This document shows positions 39,357 through 52,096 of a stretch of DNA of 64,000 nt, in pieces. Each line of letters opens with the position of its first letter. Position 1 is the first letter of the stretch. The stretch comes from Acridotheres tristis. Taxonomy: Eukaryota; Chordata; Aves; Passeriformes; Sturnidae. A program made the translations under genes and the position numbers. The stretch spans positions 5,518,001-5,582,000 of the forward strand of contig CM072886.1 in assembly GCA_037013685.1 (NCBI GenBank). The letters run 5' to 3'. Below the pieces are notes generated by a model. That model worked only from the letters and a program-made list of their open reading frames with translations, was not told the DNA's origin and did no database searches.

Positions 39357-39507
39357 CTGGGGAGTTTCCATCCTTGGGGAAATGCAAAATCTGATGGGAC
39401 ACAGTCCTGAGCAACCTGCTTTAGTTGACCACTGGGTCATCGATAACACCTGGACTAGACAACCTCCAGATCTCTCTCTTCCAACCTCAACAATTCCATG
39501 ATTCTGT
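39357..39507 (+). mobile_element. CR1 LINE 3' fragment
   Basis: Sense-strand CR1 landmarks in order: GGAGTTTCCATCCTTGGGGA, GGACACAGTCCTGAGCAACC, GACTAGACAACCTCCAGAT, TTCCAACCTCAACAATTCC, then an ATGATTCTGT tail. This is the first copy in the window in plus orientation. Confidence 0.9.
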
Positions 39508-42500
39508 AAAAAACACTTGTTTTCACTGACAATTTTTAAAGGCCACATGGCCAAAAGCAAGGCAACACAGGCCTAGTAAACAATTAATGCACACCTATTT
39601 AAAAGCATAGAGCAGTCCTGTATCAGTGGAAATTTGTCAAGGATTAAGGCTTGGTAGCCTTAACAGAGTCATTGTGACACACTTGAGCAATCTCTACATA
39701 ATTCCTCTCTTCAGATTTCCTTGTAGAGTTCATTCAAAATAAGTGACAAGTAGGTAACAATCCATTTCTTCCACTACAGGCAGCAGGCAATGCTTATGGA
39801 ACCTGTTTAGTCCACCACATTGTATCCCATTTCTATGGAGAGCTTGTCTTTACTGAAAAGCTGCTTCATGCTCGGACACAGATTTTACCCCTAATCTTGC
39901 TCACCAAGTACTGATTTCTCCAATTCCATGAATAACACATTTCTAACCTCTTCTAAAGGAATCAACAGGCATGCAGCTTCCACAAACCAGACCCAAACTT
40001 CAGTCGTTCATAAAAGACCCCATGTCAGTCCACATCTGAGCAGGAAAGTCAGTGTTTTGTAGTGTTGTCAGGCAGTACTCTGACCTCTCTGAGAGGTTTG
40101 CTTTCTTCAGCTTGCAGAAGCAGAGTATTTTCATATTTTCATTCTTTCAGCAGCACTACTGACATGAAAAGTTGACTGAAAATTGCACAATTGCACTGTT
40201 GTACATAAATGATGATAAAGACTTTATGATATGGCAGACAATGCTTATAATGCACACACTTCCTTCTAATGAATCCCCAGATGTATGAATATGTTCTCCA
40301 GCAGCTTAAAAAAGGAACATACCTCTCACACTCTGGTCACAAAAATAGATTAAGTCTTCAGCTTACGACATAGGTTCTGTTTTTGGAGCAGAAGGTCACA
40401 GGCAGCCTTTGCAATAATGACCATAAGGTCTGAAGAGTCATGGTGTGGGAAATAAATGACAACCATGAAATTCACACTGCAATGCATTTGCTCTGCACCC
40501 CACTGGGTCACGCTTACATAAGGTAATTTACTGTCAAGCTAAATTTTATGAAAATTTGAAGGATGTTATAAACCATTCTATGAATCCTCAACGTCCAAAA
40601 CTGAAGTATGGTATTATATTTCAGTTCTCTACTGTGTAAATAATGCTTTCATGCTTTAAAGGTTTCATATGCAAGCAACTTAAGAGAGACAGTATTACAG
40701 AAGTAAACACTAAACTGAAGCATTATACTACAGTTTCTACAGCTCCATAAAGAATAAACACAAAAATAATTCTGCAAATTGAACATACATTGGCGTTTTA
40801 GCTCACTGATGGTTTGAGAAATAGTTCAGTAGCAGCACAGGACTGTATCACCATACCAACAGGAATATTTTATATTTATTGATGGCATCGTATATTCATA
40901 TGTGTACATAAGTCTCCCTTTTCAGGAGAAAAACCACAGTCCATTTAAGATTGAAATCTATTTCTTTTAGCCTTTGAAGACATGCATAGGTCTCCCTGTT
41001 TGTGAGACTGTAACACTTTCTCCAGTGTCTACAGTGCAAACAACAGTAGAAAATTGAGACAGCAGCTCCCTGCAACCAGATCAGGCCCTGGAGCCAATTC
41101 CCAAAGCCTGGTGATCAGTCTAGGGTAAAACAGCCCACATTGTGACATCTCTTGTCTGCTGTTGATATCTTCCTTGATGCTTCATTTCTCGTGTAACCAA
41201 CTCTGCTCTTTCATTATTCCTGTGCATGGGATGCCTTTTGACAGAAATTCAGCTTTCTTTCAAAGGGATGAGAATTGTGTGTTACTTCACTCAATATGAA
41301 TGTCCACAAATTGGGCAACCAATGCTGACTCAGTTTTGTCTCCTTTCTGCTCCCATTAGCCCTGCCAAGCCAGCACTTGGGCACACCAACCTACTTTCAT
41401 GATTGTCCATATATCACCAACAAAATGAGTTGAATTCTGGTTTCAGTCACATCTGAGTAGCTCCCTTGAATGCAATGTGGTGAAGTTGAGCATAAGCTGA
41501 ACCTTGTGGGTGTGTGAACAGGAGCTGGAACCTCCTAGGTGGAGACCACTACTCCACACTTCACTCCTGATCCCTCTGGAGCATGACTTTCTTCCTGTTC
41601 CACTAATTCCCAATACAAGCACAGTGTAAACTTCCCTGAGCCCAAAAGTCTCACCATCCACATTTCTGTGAGGTCCTTCCACATTCATAACTTATTTCTC
41701 CAAGGAAATTCACATTCCTCTGAGCCCACAGTCCTCACAGGCTCAGATATAAATAAAGGAGGTTGGGTGAGACCCTTTAGGAGCAGAATCTCAAACCAGG
41801 AAAAGTAATATTTTGTAAGACACAATATGTTTCTATATGCTGATAGTCTATTTCTGTTATGCTTTAGAACCAAAAAGACTAATGCTTCCTTAATTGCAGT
41901 GGCAGCTATTATGATTGCAAACATGAATCCTTTCTTTTATCCTTCAGATAATTCAAAGTACCATCTAAACACTCCTGAGCAAATAATTCTTGCCCTTTCC
42001 TGTCTTAATATATCAGCTCTTGAGGGAGGAATCCAAATTTAAACTTCAAGGCCACAGTGGCTCAGGACAGCTCAGAGCCTGCCCTGTGAGAGTGAGAGAG
42101 AGCAGCTGCAGATTTAATTTTAGGGAAACATTTCTCTCTCCTCTGTCTCTCCCTCTCTTTACCCCCTCTTCCCAAGAAAACAAACATTTCTTTCATTCCT
42201 AAATCACACTGGAAGCTGATTTCTTTTCACCTTTGAAAGAATTCACTAGATTATTCCCCATCTGCAGCTTCCTAAAGCGACTCCCATACTGAAGTGCTAT
42301 TCTTATCAGCCTACCCTGCAATTACCAGGAGACAAGAAGCACCCTACAAAAACTGTGACAGAACAAAATCATTTCACAGTGATTTATTAGGCATGCAGCC
42401 ATTAATGACTTTGCAAGTGTGGAAAGCAAGATGGAGGGGCAGAGCCTGAGCCAACAGTAGCTGTCAGAACATCATTGTCATCTATCGGGTTAGAAATATT

Positions 42501-45500
42501 TAAACCATCTGATGTTCAGCCTGGCATCCCGGCATAACACCAAGCCTGGAAACAGCAATAAATTTTGACATTGAGGAGTCTCTTCAAAATCACAGAGATT
42601 GACAAAGAAAAGGGAGAAACTGTGCAGAGATGTTTCTTTGTGTGGCACAGAAAATAAAGAGTCCTGATCTCCAAGCACATCCTTCTAGTGCATTGGCTCT
42701 GCTGTCAGGGCTGAAGGACCAGAGGCAAGAGCCACCTCACTGAACTGAAAGGTGTTTTGATATTCATTCACAGATGTTATTTTTGTGCTTATTGTGAAAA
42801 AACTTCTTTGTTCTTTTGAATAAAAAGTCACCTTGCAATGTTTTTGGGAAAAATCCAAGGAAGTGCCAAGCTCCTGCAATTCCCACCTGCTGGGAGCAGC
42901 AGGTGCTTGGCACCTGGCATAGTGAGGCTCTTGAGAGAGGTTCTGCCCTCTGTTGCACTCATGTTAATACAACATAACTTTGCTAGCACTGGTTACTGAC
43001 TGAACCATCCCAGATGAAATTCAAAGTAAACAAGAGCAGAATTTTTTTTCAGCACCAAAGGCCTACAGAGGCAACCTTAACAGTAGAAGAGATTGATTTT
43101 GCAAGATGACAAAAGAACATTCTGATCTCACTGCTGTGAGCTCCTACTCAGCAGACAATTGCATCCCATCTCAGAACAGTTTTAAAAATGTTCAAAGCAA
43201 TGTGCAAGCATTAACTTCTAATGGCTTAAAATGGAATTTTATAATGCTAATGTCTTCATATTACAGATATGATGTATCTAGAGAGCAAAGGTTTCTATTT
43301 AAATCTGTAGCAGCTTTCAAAGATATTTGGACCAGAAATTTCCATTTAGGCATCTCTAATTTCAAGACTTCTGAATGTGCTGCTGGGACAGACAGATGTT
43401 GATATGACATTTACAAAGGCTCCTGCAATTATATTCTGGTCCATCTAAATTGCTAGTTTAAGTCACTTGTGTATTTACAAAGAAAACAAAAACCAAACAT
43501 GAAGATGTTCCATCATCCCAGCAATTCAGCAAACACTCCCCTGCCATGCTACAGAATACATTGGCCCCTACTTTATTCTTGGCTACTGAACACAAGCTGA
43601 GAGCAGTGAGGAAAGCCAGCCTGCAGGAATTTAGTGGTCGACCACCACTCCCACAAACACAGTAAGGGCACCACCCACCTGTGCTGAAGGAGACTGAGCA
43701 CAGAATGAAGGTGAAAATAGAATGTTTCCAGACTTTTTGTATCGTGTCTTGCTCTTCCTTGAGAAGGGTGTACCTGAAAAATGCCCTGGAGTGTTGCAAG
43801 CCACAAACCTGCTTTCTTCAATTGATCTGTTTTTTCCCACTGTCACAGACAAACCCAAAACAATAAAACTATGTGGGAGAGGGAAGAAACGCATACAACT
43901 TTCTTTTTAGAAATCCCTATTATTCCACAATCCTCTAACCTAATGATAGTGTATTTTGCATCCTTCACCTTTTTTATTTTCCCAATGTATATTATTTTTT
44001 CAATCAGCATTTCTTCATGACCAATAGGTATGTTTTAAGTCAGCCTGCATCACAACAGTACCTCTCTGTCCCATTGCTTTCTCTTCCAGAATGGACTCCT
44101 CTCTCCCCTCCTACTCAGACCTTGTTAGTTCCTTTCTTTTTCCTAATTTGAAGATCCAAATGAGCATGAATTACATGTCTCAGCAATAAACATGATCTCA
44201 CAGAAACACAAAGAAGAGGATGAACAAAATAAAAATTATTGTCTGGTGAAAGCTCCCTTGACAACTACAGCTACACTGACAGGCGCCACTGAAATAATAG
44301 GAATGATGCTTCAAAACAACAGCCAAGACAACGTTATGAAAGAGAGAAAAAACAATCTAAACAGATCTTTTCAAATGCAGATTCCTCTGTCAAGTAAGGA
44401 GAATGTGAAAAATGTTCCTTCTTATAGTGCAGCCCTGTTCAAACTCTGCCAGATTACAGAAAGCCACTAAAATATAAGTACAACCATGGGCTCAATAGTC
44501 CATTTGAGGAATGTTACAACGATGCAGAATGGAAGAGAAGGATCATATTTTGGAGATGGAGAGGAAGGATGGAAAGTGTTATTACCAAATCTTGAAGCTC
44601 TTCCAACTGGGTGAACAACAAAACTTACGTTCAACAGTGCAAAACTTCAGTGCAACATCAGGCATTTGCAAGCTTGTATCTGAGTCACTACCGTTACCCA
44701 GGTGACAAACTGCATAGAAAAAATCAAGAGATGAACACGAAAAATTATAACCACTACCAAAAATCTTCCATCCAAGACAGAACTAAGGCAACACTCATGA
44801 AGAAAGGTTGTCTATGGATTAGGGAGGAAATTAGGAAAAAGCATTAACATTCCACTGTCAATACTGATTTAGTACTAATGAGCTCCTTAAGTACTTTTTT
44901 CACGTTAGCTTCACACCATAAAAGGAGGAAAATTGTTCTAAGTTCTGGTGTGGTCAGAGATATCTGGTGGTCAGCAGGTATTTCAAAAACACCAGGTGGA
45001 TGCTGTAAAATTCTGCAACAACCACAGGAAACTCCCAAACTACCTATGGCTCCTCAGCAGGCAGAAAACGCAGCTCCTGGGAGCAGCAGTGGGGATCCAA
45101 CTGCACAAGAGTTTCTGGCTAGACTGAGTCAGAGATGGGGGGGCAGTGGAAAGAGATGGCACAGACAATATTGCAGGCAGGGTGGGAAGGAATAATGAGC
45201 AAAGGGGGAGTGGTGCTTTGGTGTGGTACATTTTATTTGCTGGTATTTTACATCCCTATTGTGAAGTACTACTGGCAACATGGTAAAGTTTATTGCCTAA
45301 AATCCTCTGTCACAAATACATAGGCAACACCCATTTTAGCAGAAACAGACCCTTTTCTTCTAGCACTGAATGCACTCAGAGCTCCAGAAGTTTGGCTTGG
45401 GCTCTTGGGCTTGCATTCCTCCCCAGAGAAAAATAAAATCTGCAGAAGAGTCATGTACTTTTCCTCCATTTTATTCCACACACTCGAAACACCTAATAAA

Positions 45501-46179
45501 TTTCCTTTGACTGCTTATTCTTTCCTAAAACAGAGGAAAATCTTAGAACCAGAAATATCTTTTTGCTCCTTGGTGGCCTGGCAGAGATATGGGTGGAACT
45601 GTTTCCTACTTTTATATAATGAGATTTAAAACAAACTAATAAACAAAAAACCCTCAAACACAAATAATCAATAAAACAACAAAGTGCACAGAAAAGATAC
45701 AAGGACTTTGCCAGAAGCACTGAAACCAAAAGTACATCAGGACTTAGAATAGAAAACTAATAGCTACATGGATCACAAGAACATCCTAATAGTAAAGAAA
45801 ACCAGTATTCTAAGTTTTGAAAGGCATGTAATTCTGAAGACAGAGCCAGTCAGCCTTTTAGTACTCACTGGAAACAGAAACTTTTGCTCTGTGGTTATTC
45901 TGTATCTATATCTATATTTTCTTGCATGTTACTTTATAGCGGAATATACAGAGCAGAGCTGGTAAACAGGCTGCATGGCTCACTAGTTTGCTCCACTGTG
46001 AATACAACTGCCCTGCTCTTTCGGCAATGACCAGTCTGCTTGGATCCAAACTGATCCAGCTCCGGGTTACCCAGCCCTGGGAAATTCAGAAGTGGATTAG
46101 TCTTGAGAGAAAGGGAAGAACCAGATCAAACGCTGGTTCAGCCACAGGCAGGGACAGTTCCCAGAGCCAAACCTGGGAA
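39508..46179. other. Noncoding DNA left of the CpG island, probably intron 1
   Basis: No supported exon. Several overlapping frames at 43458-43910 and 44192-45323 lie on both strands without domain features. A pyrimidine-rich stretch occurs at about 42131-42165. The segment directly follows the GTAAGT donor of the minus-strand first exon, so it is inferred to be the start of its first intron. Confidence 0.5.
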
Positions 46180-46574
46180 TGTTAAGACCGGAGTTTGGGG
46201 GTGAACAGACGTTGTGCTAGACCGTGCTGCGAGTCTGAGAGGGAAGTGGGTAAGTCAAACTGAGCCAAACCCACAGCCCGGGGCACAGGAGCACTTGTAC
46301 AGCGGGGGAGCACAAGTGAACCTGGCATAGTGAGGATACTCCTCCGTGCCAGGACCCTGCATCCTGGGCTCCCAGCACTGCGCCCCGCTCCTCAGCCCAC
46401 CCCAGACGAGGAGCACTCGCCTGTCGCAGGGGTGCACCCCAGCCCAGCGTGCCCCAAACTGCAGGGCTCGGCAGGAAACACCTCTCCCTGCCTTTCGCCG
46501 CGCTCCGTGGCAGAGAAAAACATGCCTAAGCCACGCCAGCTGCCGAAGGGGAGGAAGAGCGAGGAGCCACTTAC

Positions 46575-46667
46575 GGGGATGTGCACTCGCAACATGAGTT
46601 TCTTGTGGCTGGAGCTTTTCCTGCTGCTGCTGCTGGAGGCATCTTTCTTCTTGTCCATGCTTCCCAT
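46575..46667 (-). CDS. First coding exon of an unidentified gene (partial)
   Basis: The exon encodes 31 residues starting MGSMDKKKDA, followed by a run of five Ser, Arg-Lys, three more Ser, His-Lys-Lys and a short hydrophobic end LMLRVHIP. Both candidate start codons (46667 and 46658) have a purine at -3 and G at +4. No ATG lies in the same frame just upstream. The reading stops being exon-like at 46574, where a perfect GTAAGT donor follows codon 31, giving a phase-0 junction. Reading through gives a 95-codon frame in which the part after the donor looks random. The Ser/Lys-rich start is probably disordered, and LMLRVHIP could be the first strand of a folded domain continued in exon 2. I do not recognise the protein. 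The next exon is not identified in the window, which would make intron 1 longer than 46 kb. Confidence 0.6.
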
Positions 46668-46768
46668 GCCTTCACCCAAGCGTGGTGCTGAGCGATGGAT
46701 CTGGACAGGGAGGCTCCTCTTCCAGCTCGCCCCACCGTCCCACGGGCCGCAGTTACTCCAGGCTCCTT

Positions 46769-46827
46769 ATTTTCTTTTTTATTTTCTCTCTCTCTCTCTC
46801 TTTTTTTTTTTTTTTTTCCCCCTTCCT
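46769..46827. repeat. Pyrimidine tract: TTTTTTATTTT(CT)nT17
   Basis: A continuous pyrimidine run about 100-160 bp upstream of the start codon of the minus-strand exon. In the direction of the gene it reads as a purine tract, A17 followed by (GA)n. It would lie in the 5' untranslated region or core promoter. The length is likely polymorphic. Confidence 0.9.
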
Positions 46828-47104
46828 AATGTCCTTAGGAAATTTGGGGGTGATGGGGATGGGGGGAAGCAAGAGGAGGGGGGAAGAATGAGAGAAGCCG
46901 AGGGAAGGGGAGGAGTTTCTCCAGCTCCGGTCTTTAATCCCAGCAGCGAGGTGTCAGGGGGGACCTTCGCAAGAGCATGAGATGCCCTTACAGACGCTGC
47001 TCCCTTTCTCACTCTTCCGCCCTTTCAAAAATATCCGGAGCATCCTGGGGGAGGGGGGGGGAGAAAGTTTCCTTCCCCTCGCCCAGCCCGGCCGCACTCT
47101 CACC

Positions 47105-47144
47105 AAAAGAGAGAGAGAGAGAGGAAAAAAAAAATAAAAAACAA
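47105..47144. repeat. Purine tract: AAAA(GA)nGGA10TAAAAAAC
   Basis: A GA repeat followed by an A-rich run. Its reverse complement closely matches the pyrimidine tract at 46771-46817, including the TTTTTTATTTT lead and CT core, so the two form an imperfect inverted pair about 290 bp apart within the island. Confidence 0.9.
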
Positions 47145-47228
47145 CCCCCAAAACACCCAAAGGCTACAAAACCCAAAAAGGGGAAGGCGCTCGGGCGACG
47201 CTCCTGGCAGACTGGGGAGTCCCGAACT

Positions 47229-47251
47229 GGGAGGGAGAAAGGGAGGGAGGG
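47229..47251 (+). promoter_or_regulatory. G-quadruplex-type motif
   Basis: Five GGG runs at 47229, 47233, 47241, 47245 and 47249 are separated by loops of 1, 5, 1 and 1 bases, which fits the usual G3+N1-7 quadruplex pattern. It lies on the plus strand, upstream of the minus-strand first exon. A further G-run cluster is at 47047-47063. Formation in cells is not known. Confidence 0.7.
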
Positions 47252-47930
47252 AACGGGGGCAGGAGGATGGGAGGAGGTGCCAGGGCGCTCCGAGAGCCCC
47301 GGCGGGCTCCCCAGGAGCAGCAGAACGAGTGGCACACAACCTGCCCGCAGCCCAGCCGCTCGCCCCGGGCCGCCCCGCCGGCCCCTTGGCGGGGGGAGAG
47401 GAGCTGGAGCAGTGCCTGCATTCCCCGGGCTGCCGGAGCACGGAGGTGGGCGAAAAGGCTGCGCTTCACCTTGCCAAAAACGCCCAAAGGCGGCGCGGTT
47501 CCTCTCCCTCCCGACCTCCCAGGCTGCTCCCTCTCCTCCGTCCCCGCAGGATTTCTCCTGGCCGTGCCCCGAGGGAAGGGGATTCCTTTCCCCCGAGGCA
47601 TCGCTTCCCACCCGCGCTGCCCGCAGCCCAGCCCGCCCGCTGCGGCGGCCCCGGGATAGCGCTGGGCAAGGAGGGGGCCCCGCCGGGCTTCATTCCCGCT
47701 GGGCAAAACCCCAGGCTGCCCTGCCTCGGCCCGGCTGACACGGAACGTGTGCCAAGCCCAGGAGGGCCGCAGTCCACTCCTGAACGTAGATTTTTCCGCT
47801 GCCTCCCTCCAAAAAGCCTTCAGCGCGCTTGTTGCAGATTCGGCCGAGCGAAAGAGGCGGCTCAGCCCCCGCGGGCGAATGGATTTGGCGTCACCGGGTC
47901 TCAGGGAAGGAAAAGCTTCCAACATCGCTT

Positions 47931-49668
47931 CACCTGTGGCTGTGCTGCTGCCTCACAGCAGACCCAGGCAGTGCCACCCCTGCTGCCAGGCTGCCACCAG
48001 GCCTGAGAGTCTGGGACAGCAAGGACAGAGAGGTGTCTTTTCCTTAGGACAGCAGGTGGTTTAAACAAGCATACATTCTGCAGCAAAATATGAGGGTTTG
48101 TTTCAGAAGTGGCTCTTCTTACCCTGACAGTCTCTGCATCTTTTTACACTGCCTGAATCTGAGGGTAAGATCAAGCCCATTAACAGCTGCAGACCTTTGA
48201 TAACAGCACTTAAACTCAGATTTTCCCTGAGTTCAAATGTGCGTGTGTGCATTCACAAAGCCTATCCTGTAATCACTCCCAACAAATCTTAGGGGATTCT
48301 AGAAAACGACAACTGAGGAGACAAGGGAGAAGAGTTTTCCTCAAAAATCTTACCTTCTGAAAAAATACAGGGTTGCAGTGGTTGTCATCAAGAAATACAA
48401 GAATTCAGATTTATTTCCCTCCTTATGGAAGTCTCAGTATTTAACAGGTGCAAAGCTTGGTTGGGTGCAAAGCCTGTAGTCACTTCTCTAAAACCAAACA
48501 GAATTAAATAAAAATATGACCCGTTTAATGTAATAGACAACTGCCCTATAAGTTCCTACAGGATGTCATGGAAGGAAAGAGACCAGAAATGAAACAGGAG
48601 TTAACATCACTGACACCAGGTCAGGAAGGGATGTGGACAGGTCTGTAACACCTCCTTTCTCCCAGCGTTTATAGAAACTCTGCCAGTAAAGTGCTGTTGC
48701 CAAGGGAATGACTGGAATAAAGAAATGAAAAAGTTACTAATAAGAATGCCTATGAAAAAACTGTCACAACGTTTTCCTAGCCGCTGTAGTTTTGAAAGTT
48801 AAAAAATTAGGGAAGGTAGAATTTCTTTAGACGGATTTTAGCAGTGGGTATCATAAGCATGCAGATCACCTGGCCATTCTTCATTAAATTAACAAACATT
48901 CAAGGTAGAATAAAATCTACCATATAAATAGTCCTTTCCCTTGTTTGAGCAAAATTGTTTCCCACAGTATTATAATTTATTTTCTACATTTAGTATTTTA
49001 AATCTAAATTAATTATTCTTCTCTTAGATTATTTTTATGAATAATTGTGGCACTTGTAAAAGAAGTTTCAGAAAGTGACATAAAGGCAGCATGACCAAAC
49101 TCCCAAACCTAAAACAAAATCCACAAATCAACTTCCCCCCATCAGGATATTGCCTTAAGCATGTTTATAACTTTCAGAATACCACAATAAGGAGTTATCC
49201 TTATTTTTTTGCCTTTGACCTTCTAAGATCTCAAATATGACCTTTGATCCTCCAGTCATATTTTTAAACTTTTCATTGCAGCTCTGAGGATTAGAGACAT
49301 GTTAACAAAAACAAACCAAAACAAACTACAAAAAATACAACATACAGCAAAACAAAGCCTAAATCTTCCTAGAGCTGCTAGACTTCAGGAACGTGACTTC
49401 TTGTAAAATCAAGTGTTAATAAGACCCTGCTATAAAATAATCACCAATTATTCAGGCATTAGGGCACCATATTTTTATCCCTTTTTGCTTTTTATCTTTC
49501 AGGGATAAACGTAGGCAGCATATGAACAAACAACGTTGTAAATACTTTTAATGAGATATAAAGTTATTTTGATTGATTTGACTACCAACAACCATGTTTT
49601 CAGATGCCTTTAAGCATCTAAACTGCTAATTTCACAGACAAATGGGTACTAAAACACTTTGGAAAATA
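47931..49668. other. Noncoding DNA upstream of the CpG island
   Basis: AT-rich DNA with no supported exon. It contains an A/C-rich tract at about 49304-49360. A donor-like AG-GTAAGA on the minus strand near 48355 is isolated and cannot be tied to an exon. Confidence 0.5.
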
Positions 49669-49822
49669 TCATAGAATCACAGAGTGGTTTGGGTTGGAAG
49701 AGACCTTAAAGATTATCTGATTCCAACCCCCTTCCCATGGGCAAGGGCACCTTCTTCTGGACCAGGTTGCTCAGAGCTCCATCCAACCTGGCTGTGAACA
49801 CTTCCAGGGATGGGACATCACA
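49669..49822 (-). mobile_element. CR1 LINE 3' fragment, relatively young
   Basis: The plus strand reads ATCATAGAATCACAGAGTGG, TTTGGGTTGGAAGAGACC, TTCCAACCCCCTTCCCATGG, GACCAGGTTGCTCAGAGCTC, CCATCCAACCTGGCTGTGAA and CACTTCCAGGGATGGGACAT. This is a well-kept reverse-complemented CR1 3' end, cut off about 150 bp from its tail. Confidence 0.95.
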
Positions 49823-52096
49823 TTTATCACCCAAATAATCTGAGGTTTCAGACCCCTCAGGGGGGCAAAGCAGAACAGCATTTCAAACACACCAGCCACA
49901 CTTTGCCTCTCCCCTACAACACCTGAATGCTCGCCATTATAACTCAGTCCTACCTGCAACTCAGCAGAAGCAGCACGTTTTGGGCTACACCCTGCCACAG
50001 GACTTGCCCTTGTTAATCCTTAAATACAGGTTGAGTAAATTTTTCCATAATAAATTTCCATGAGTACATTCCTAAGTTTATAAAATAGCCATAAAACTTT
50101 GCTTTGAGCCTTGGTTGTATCGATTATAGTTGCTGTAAGGAAATTAATATGCCAACAGCAAACTTTTGTGCTCAGGTTCCACATGCAATAGGCAGAGACT
50201 TTCTAAAGACTTTAAATTTCACTGGAAAAGCATATCTAAAAAAAAGAGGTGAATGGGGAGAGCTGCATGAGTTGTTGGTGGGCTTTAAATCTTTATTAAA
50301 ACCGGCGTTTTTTGGTAATGCTTTATAGTTTGTTGGTAATATCATTTATATTGTAGTAGAGAAAAAAGCTATCTGTGAAAAAAACTTTATTTTTTCTCTG
50401 CAGATGATATATTAATCATACTGTGAGCATTCAATGTAGATTTTTCACACATGCAATCTGTAGGTATATTTTAGGCACAAAACCCTGCAGAAGTCTCATT
50501 TTGGGTGACTAAATTTCCTACCATAAATAATGTGTGTATTCCATACCATGGTAAATATTGTAATTTCTCAGGTCAACCACATTATTTCTTAAGTATATGT
50601 ATCATACAGTTTTGTTTGTGACTTTCAAACCTTTTAAAAATGTTTCCAGGATTTAGAGACAAGTTCTTTAAAATGAAGGCATTTTGAAATCTGGAAGCCC
50701 CAGACCTTGTCTGGCTGTTATTGGTATTCAGTATCCCAGCATTAACTATGCTTAATCATAGCTATTTTTCTCTTTATTCTCTTCTTATGTCAATATTTGT
50801 CCATGTTGATCTCTGCATTCCTCCTCTGCCTGTCCCTTTCTTTTCACATTTCACTTCTCATTCTCATCCTTCTAATTTTGTTCTCCATCTTTCTCTCTTC
50901 TCCAATTTGCCACTCAGTTCTTTGAGCATGCTTGAAGTCGATTTCTTGGTTTCTGTTCAACATATTTATTAGATTGAATTCGATCCTGCTGCATAGGGCT
51001 CCTTAACTTAATTACCAGTACAATCTAATTAACCTAATGCAGTATTGGGATGCAGTGGTCCCTGCACAAGTCCTCTGTAGGGGCCAGAGAGGACAAAGCC
51101 CTGACATCTGTCTGCCCACACCCCCACTCACCTGCTACGTGCTGACACTCAGCACAGTGCAGAGTGCAGATTTCAAGTCAAGTAGAATATAGGCTCAAAG
51201 TGAGGCAATTCCTGTAGACAGCTAAATTGCATTCTTTGCAGCAAAACTGCAATTTAAATTGCCTTCTGTGGGGAAATTTCCAGGAGAAATTGCAAGTCTG
51301 CCAAGAAGACCTGAGTGACTGAAGCAAGGTGAGGTAATGAGGTTAATGAGAGGAGCTTCTTGTCCCCAGAAGGTCTCCAGGAACATAACAATAGCAAAAA
51401 GTGACAAATATTTATGCTGAAAGAGAGGTTGTGTGGACAGGTGGCTGTGCTTCCTCTCCAGGCTGTCAGACAGCTTCTGGTACATAAGTGGTTACTGCAA
51501 TGGATTCTCTTGTCACCTGAAGCCCAGCAGCACAGTCTGCCCTGCAGCTCCCTCCCTACTGTCACACAATTTCTGCTGGGTGCTGGTCACTCCCAGAGCT
51601 GCTGCACTGCTTCATCCACTGAGTCACTGGGATGCCTTCTCACCCTGACCACAGCACAGAGGAAGTGAGAGAGAAGCAATTTCACAGGACGTTTCTAGGC
51701 TGTTTCTCTAATTTAATCTGACTGCTAATTTCTCTCAAACTGCCAAGGGAAGGGGCAGTTTTTGAGTTTACTTCCTTTGTCACTTGCAAATCTTGTCCAT
51801 CTTCACGACTGATCCTGGGAATCAAAAAGTTTCAGAAGCCTTCATTCCAAATGTCTAGGCCATGGAATGGGTTTATTTGGTACACAGAAGGCTGTGCCAT
51901 GCAAGGATAGGCAGGAGGCTCCCTGTTTGGCAGCTACAGTGCTTGCCTCACTCTGTCCCATTTTCATGGCTCCAGAACACAATGCCCACGAGGTTGCCCT
52001 CATGCTGCACAGCACTGACCCCACAGGAAATGCAGGCACAGGAAATCAGATGGGTGCATGGTTCTGTGACCTGAACCCCGATGTGTGGTCACATTA

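Larger units (their letters stand above)
46180..47930 (-). promoter_or_regulatory. CpG island promoter of the minus-strand gene
   Basis: GC content and CpG frequency rise sharply here and fall again after about 47930. The 47170-47930 half is the densest part. The only supported first exon (46575-46667) sits near the left edge, so the island body lies upstream of it for a leftward transcript, as expected for a housekeeping-type or developmental promoter. Open frames of 200-253 codons on both strands inside the island are explained by scarce stop codons in GC-rich DNA. The exact start of transcription cannot be read. A divergent plus-strand transcript from the right side is possible but not shown by the sequence. 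Confidence 0.85.

Noticed and set aside
41827..42202. Overlapping forward frames of 70-71 codons with a hydrophobic stretch.
   Set aside because: Lengths are within chance expectation and no domain or splice context supports them.
46392..46679. The full 95-codon minus-strand frame as an intronless gene.
   Set aside because: A perfect GTAAGT donor follows codon 31 and the sequence beyond it loses protein-like character. The frame's leftmost start is TTG, so the exon 46575-46667 is the better model.
46977..48006. Several 200-253 codon frames on both strands inside the CpG island.
   Set aside because: GC-rich DNA has few stop codons. The proteins are low-complexity Pro/Arg/Gly/Ser mixtures on both strands with no domain or splice support.
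48350..48366. Minus-strand TTTTTTCAG-AAG-GTAAGA, a possible 3-base microexon or an upstream exon end.
   Set aside because: Splice motifs this short occur by chance, and no reading frame or transcript evidence links it to the exon at 46667.
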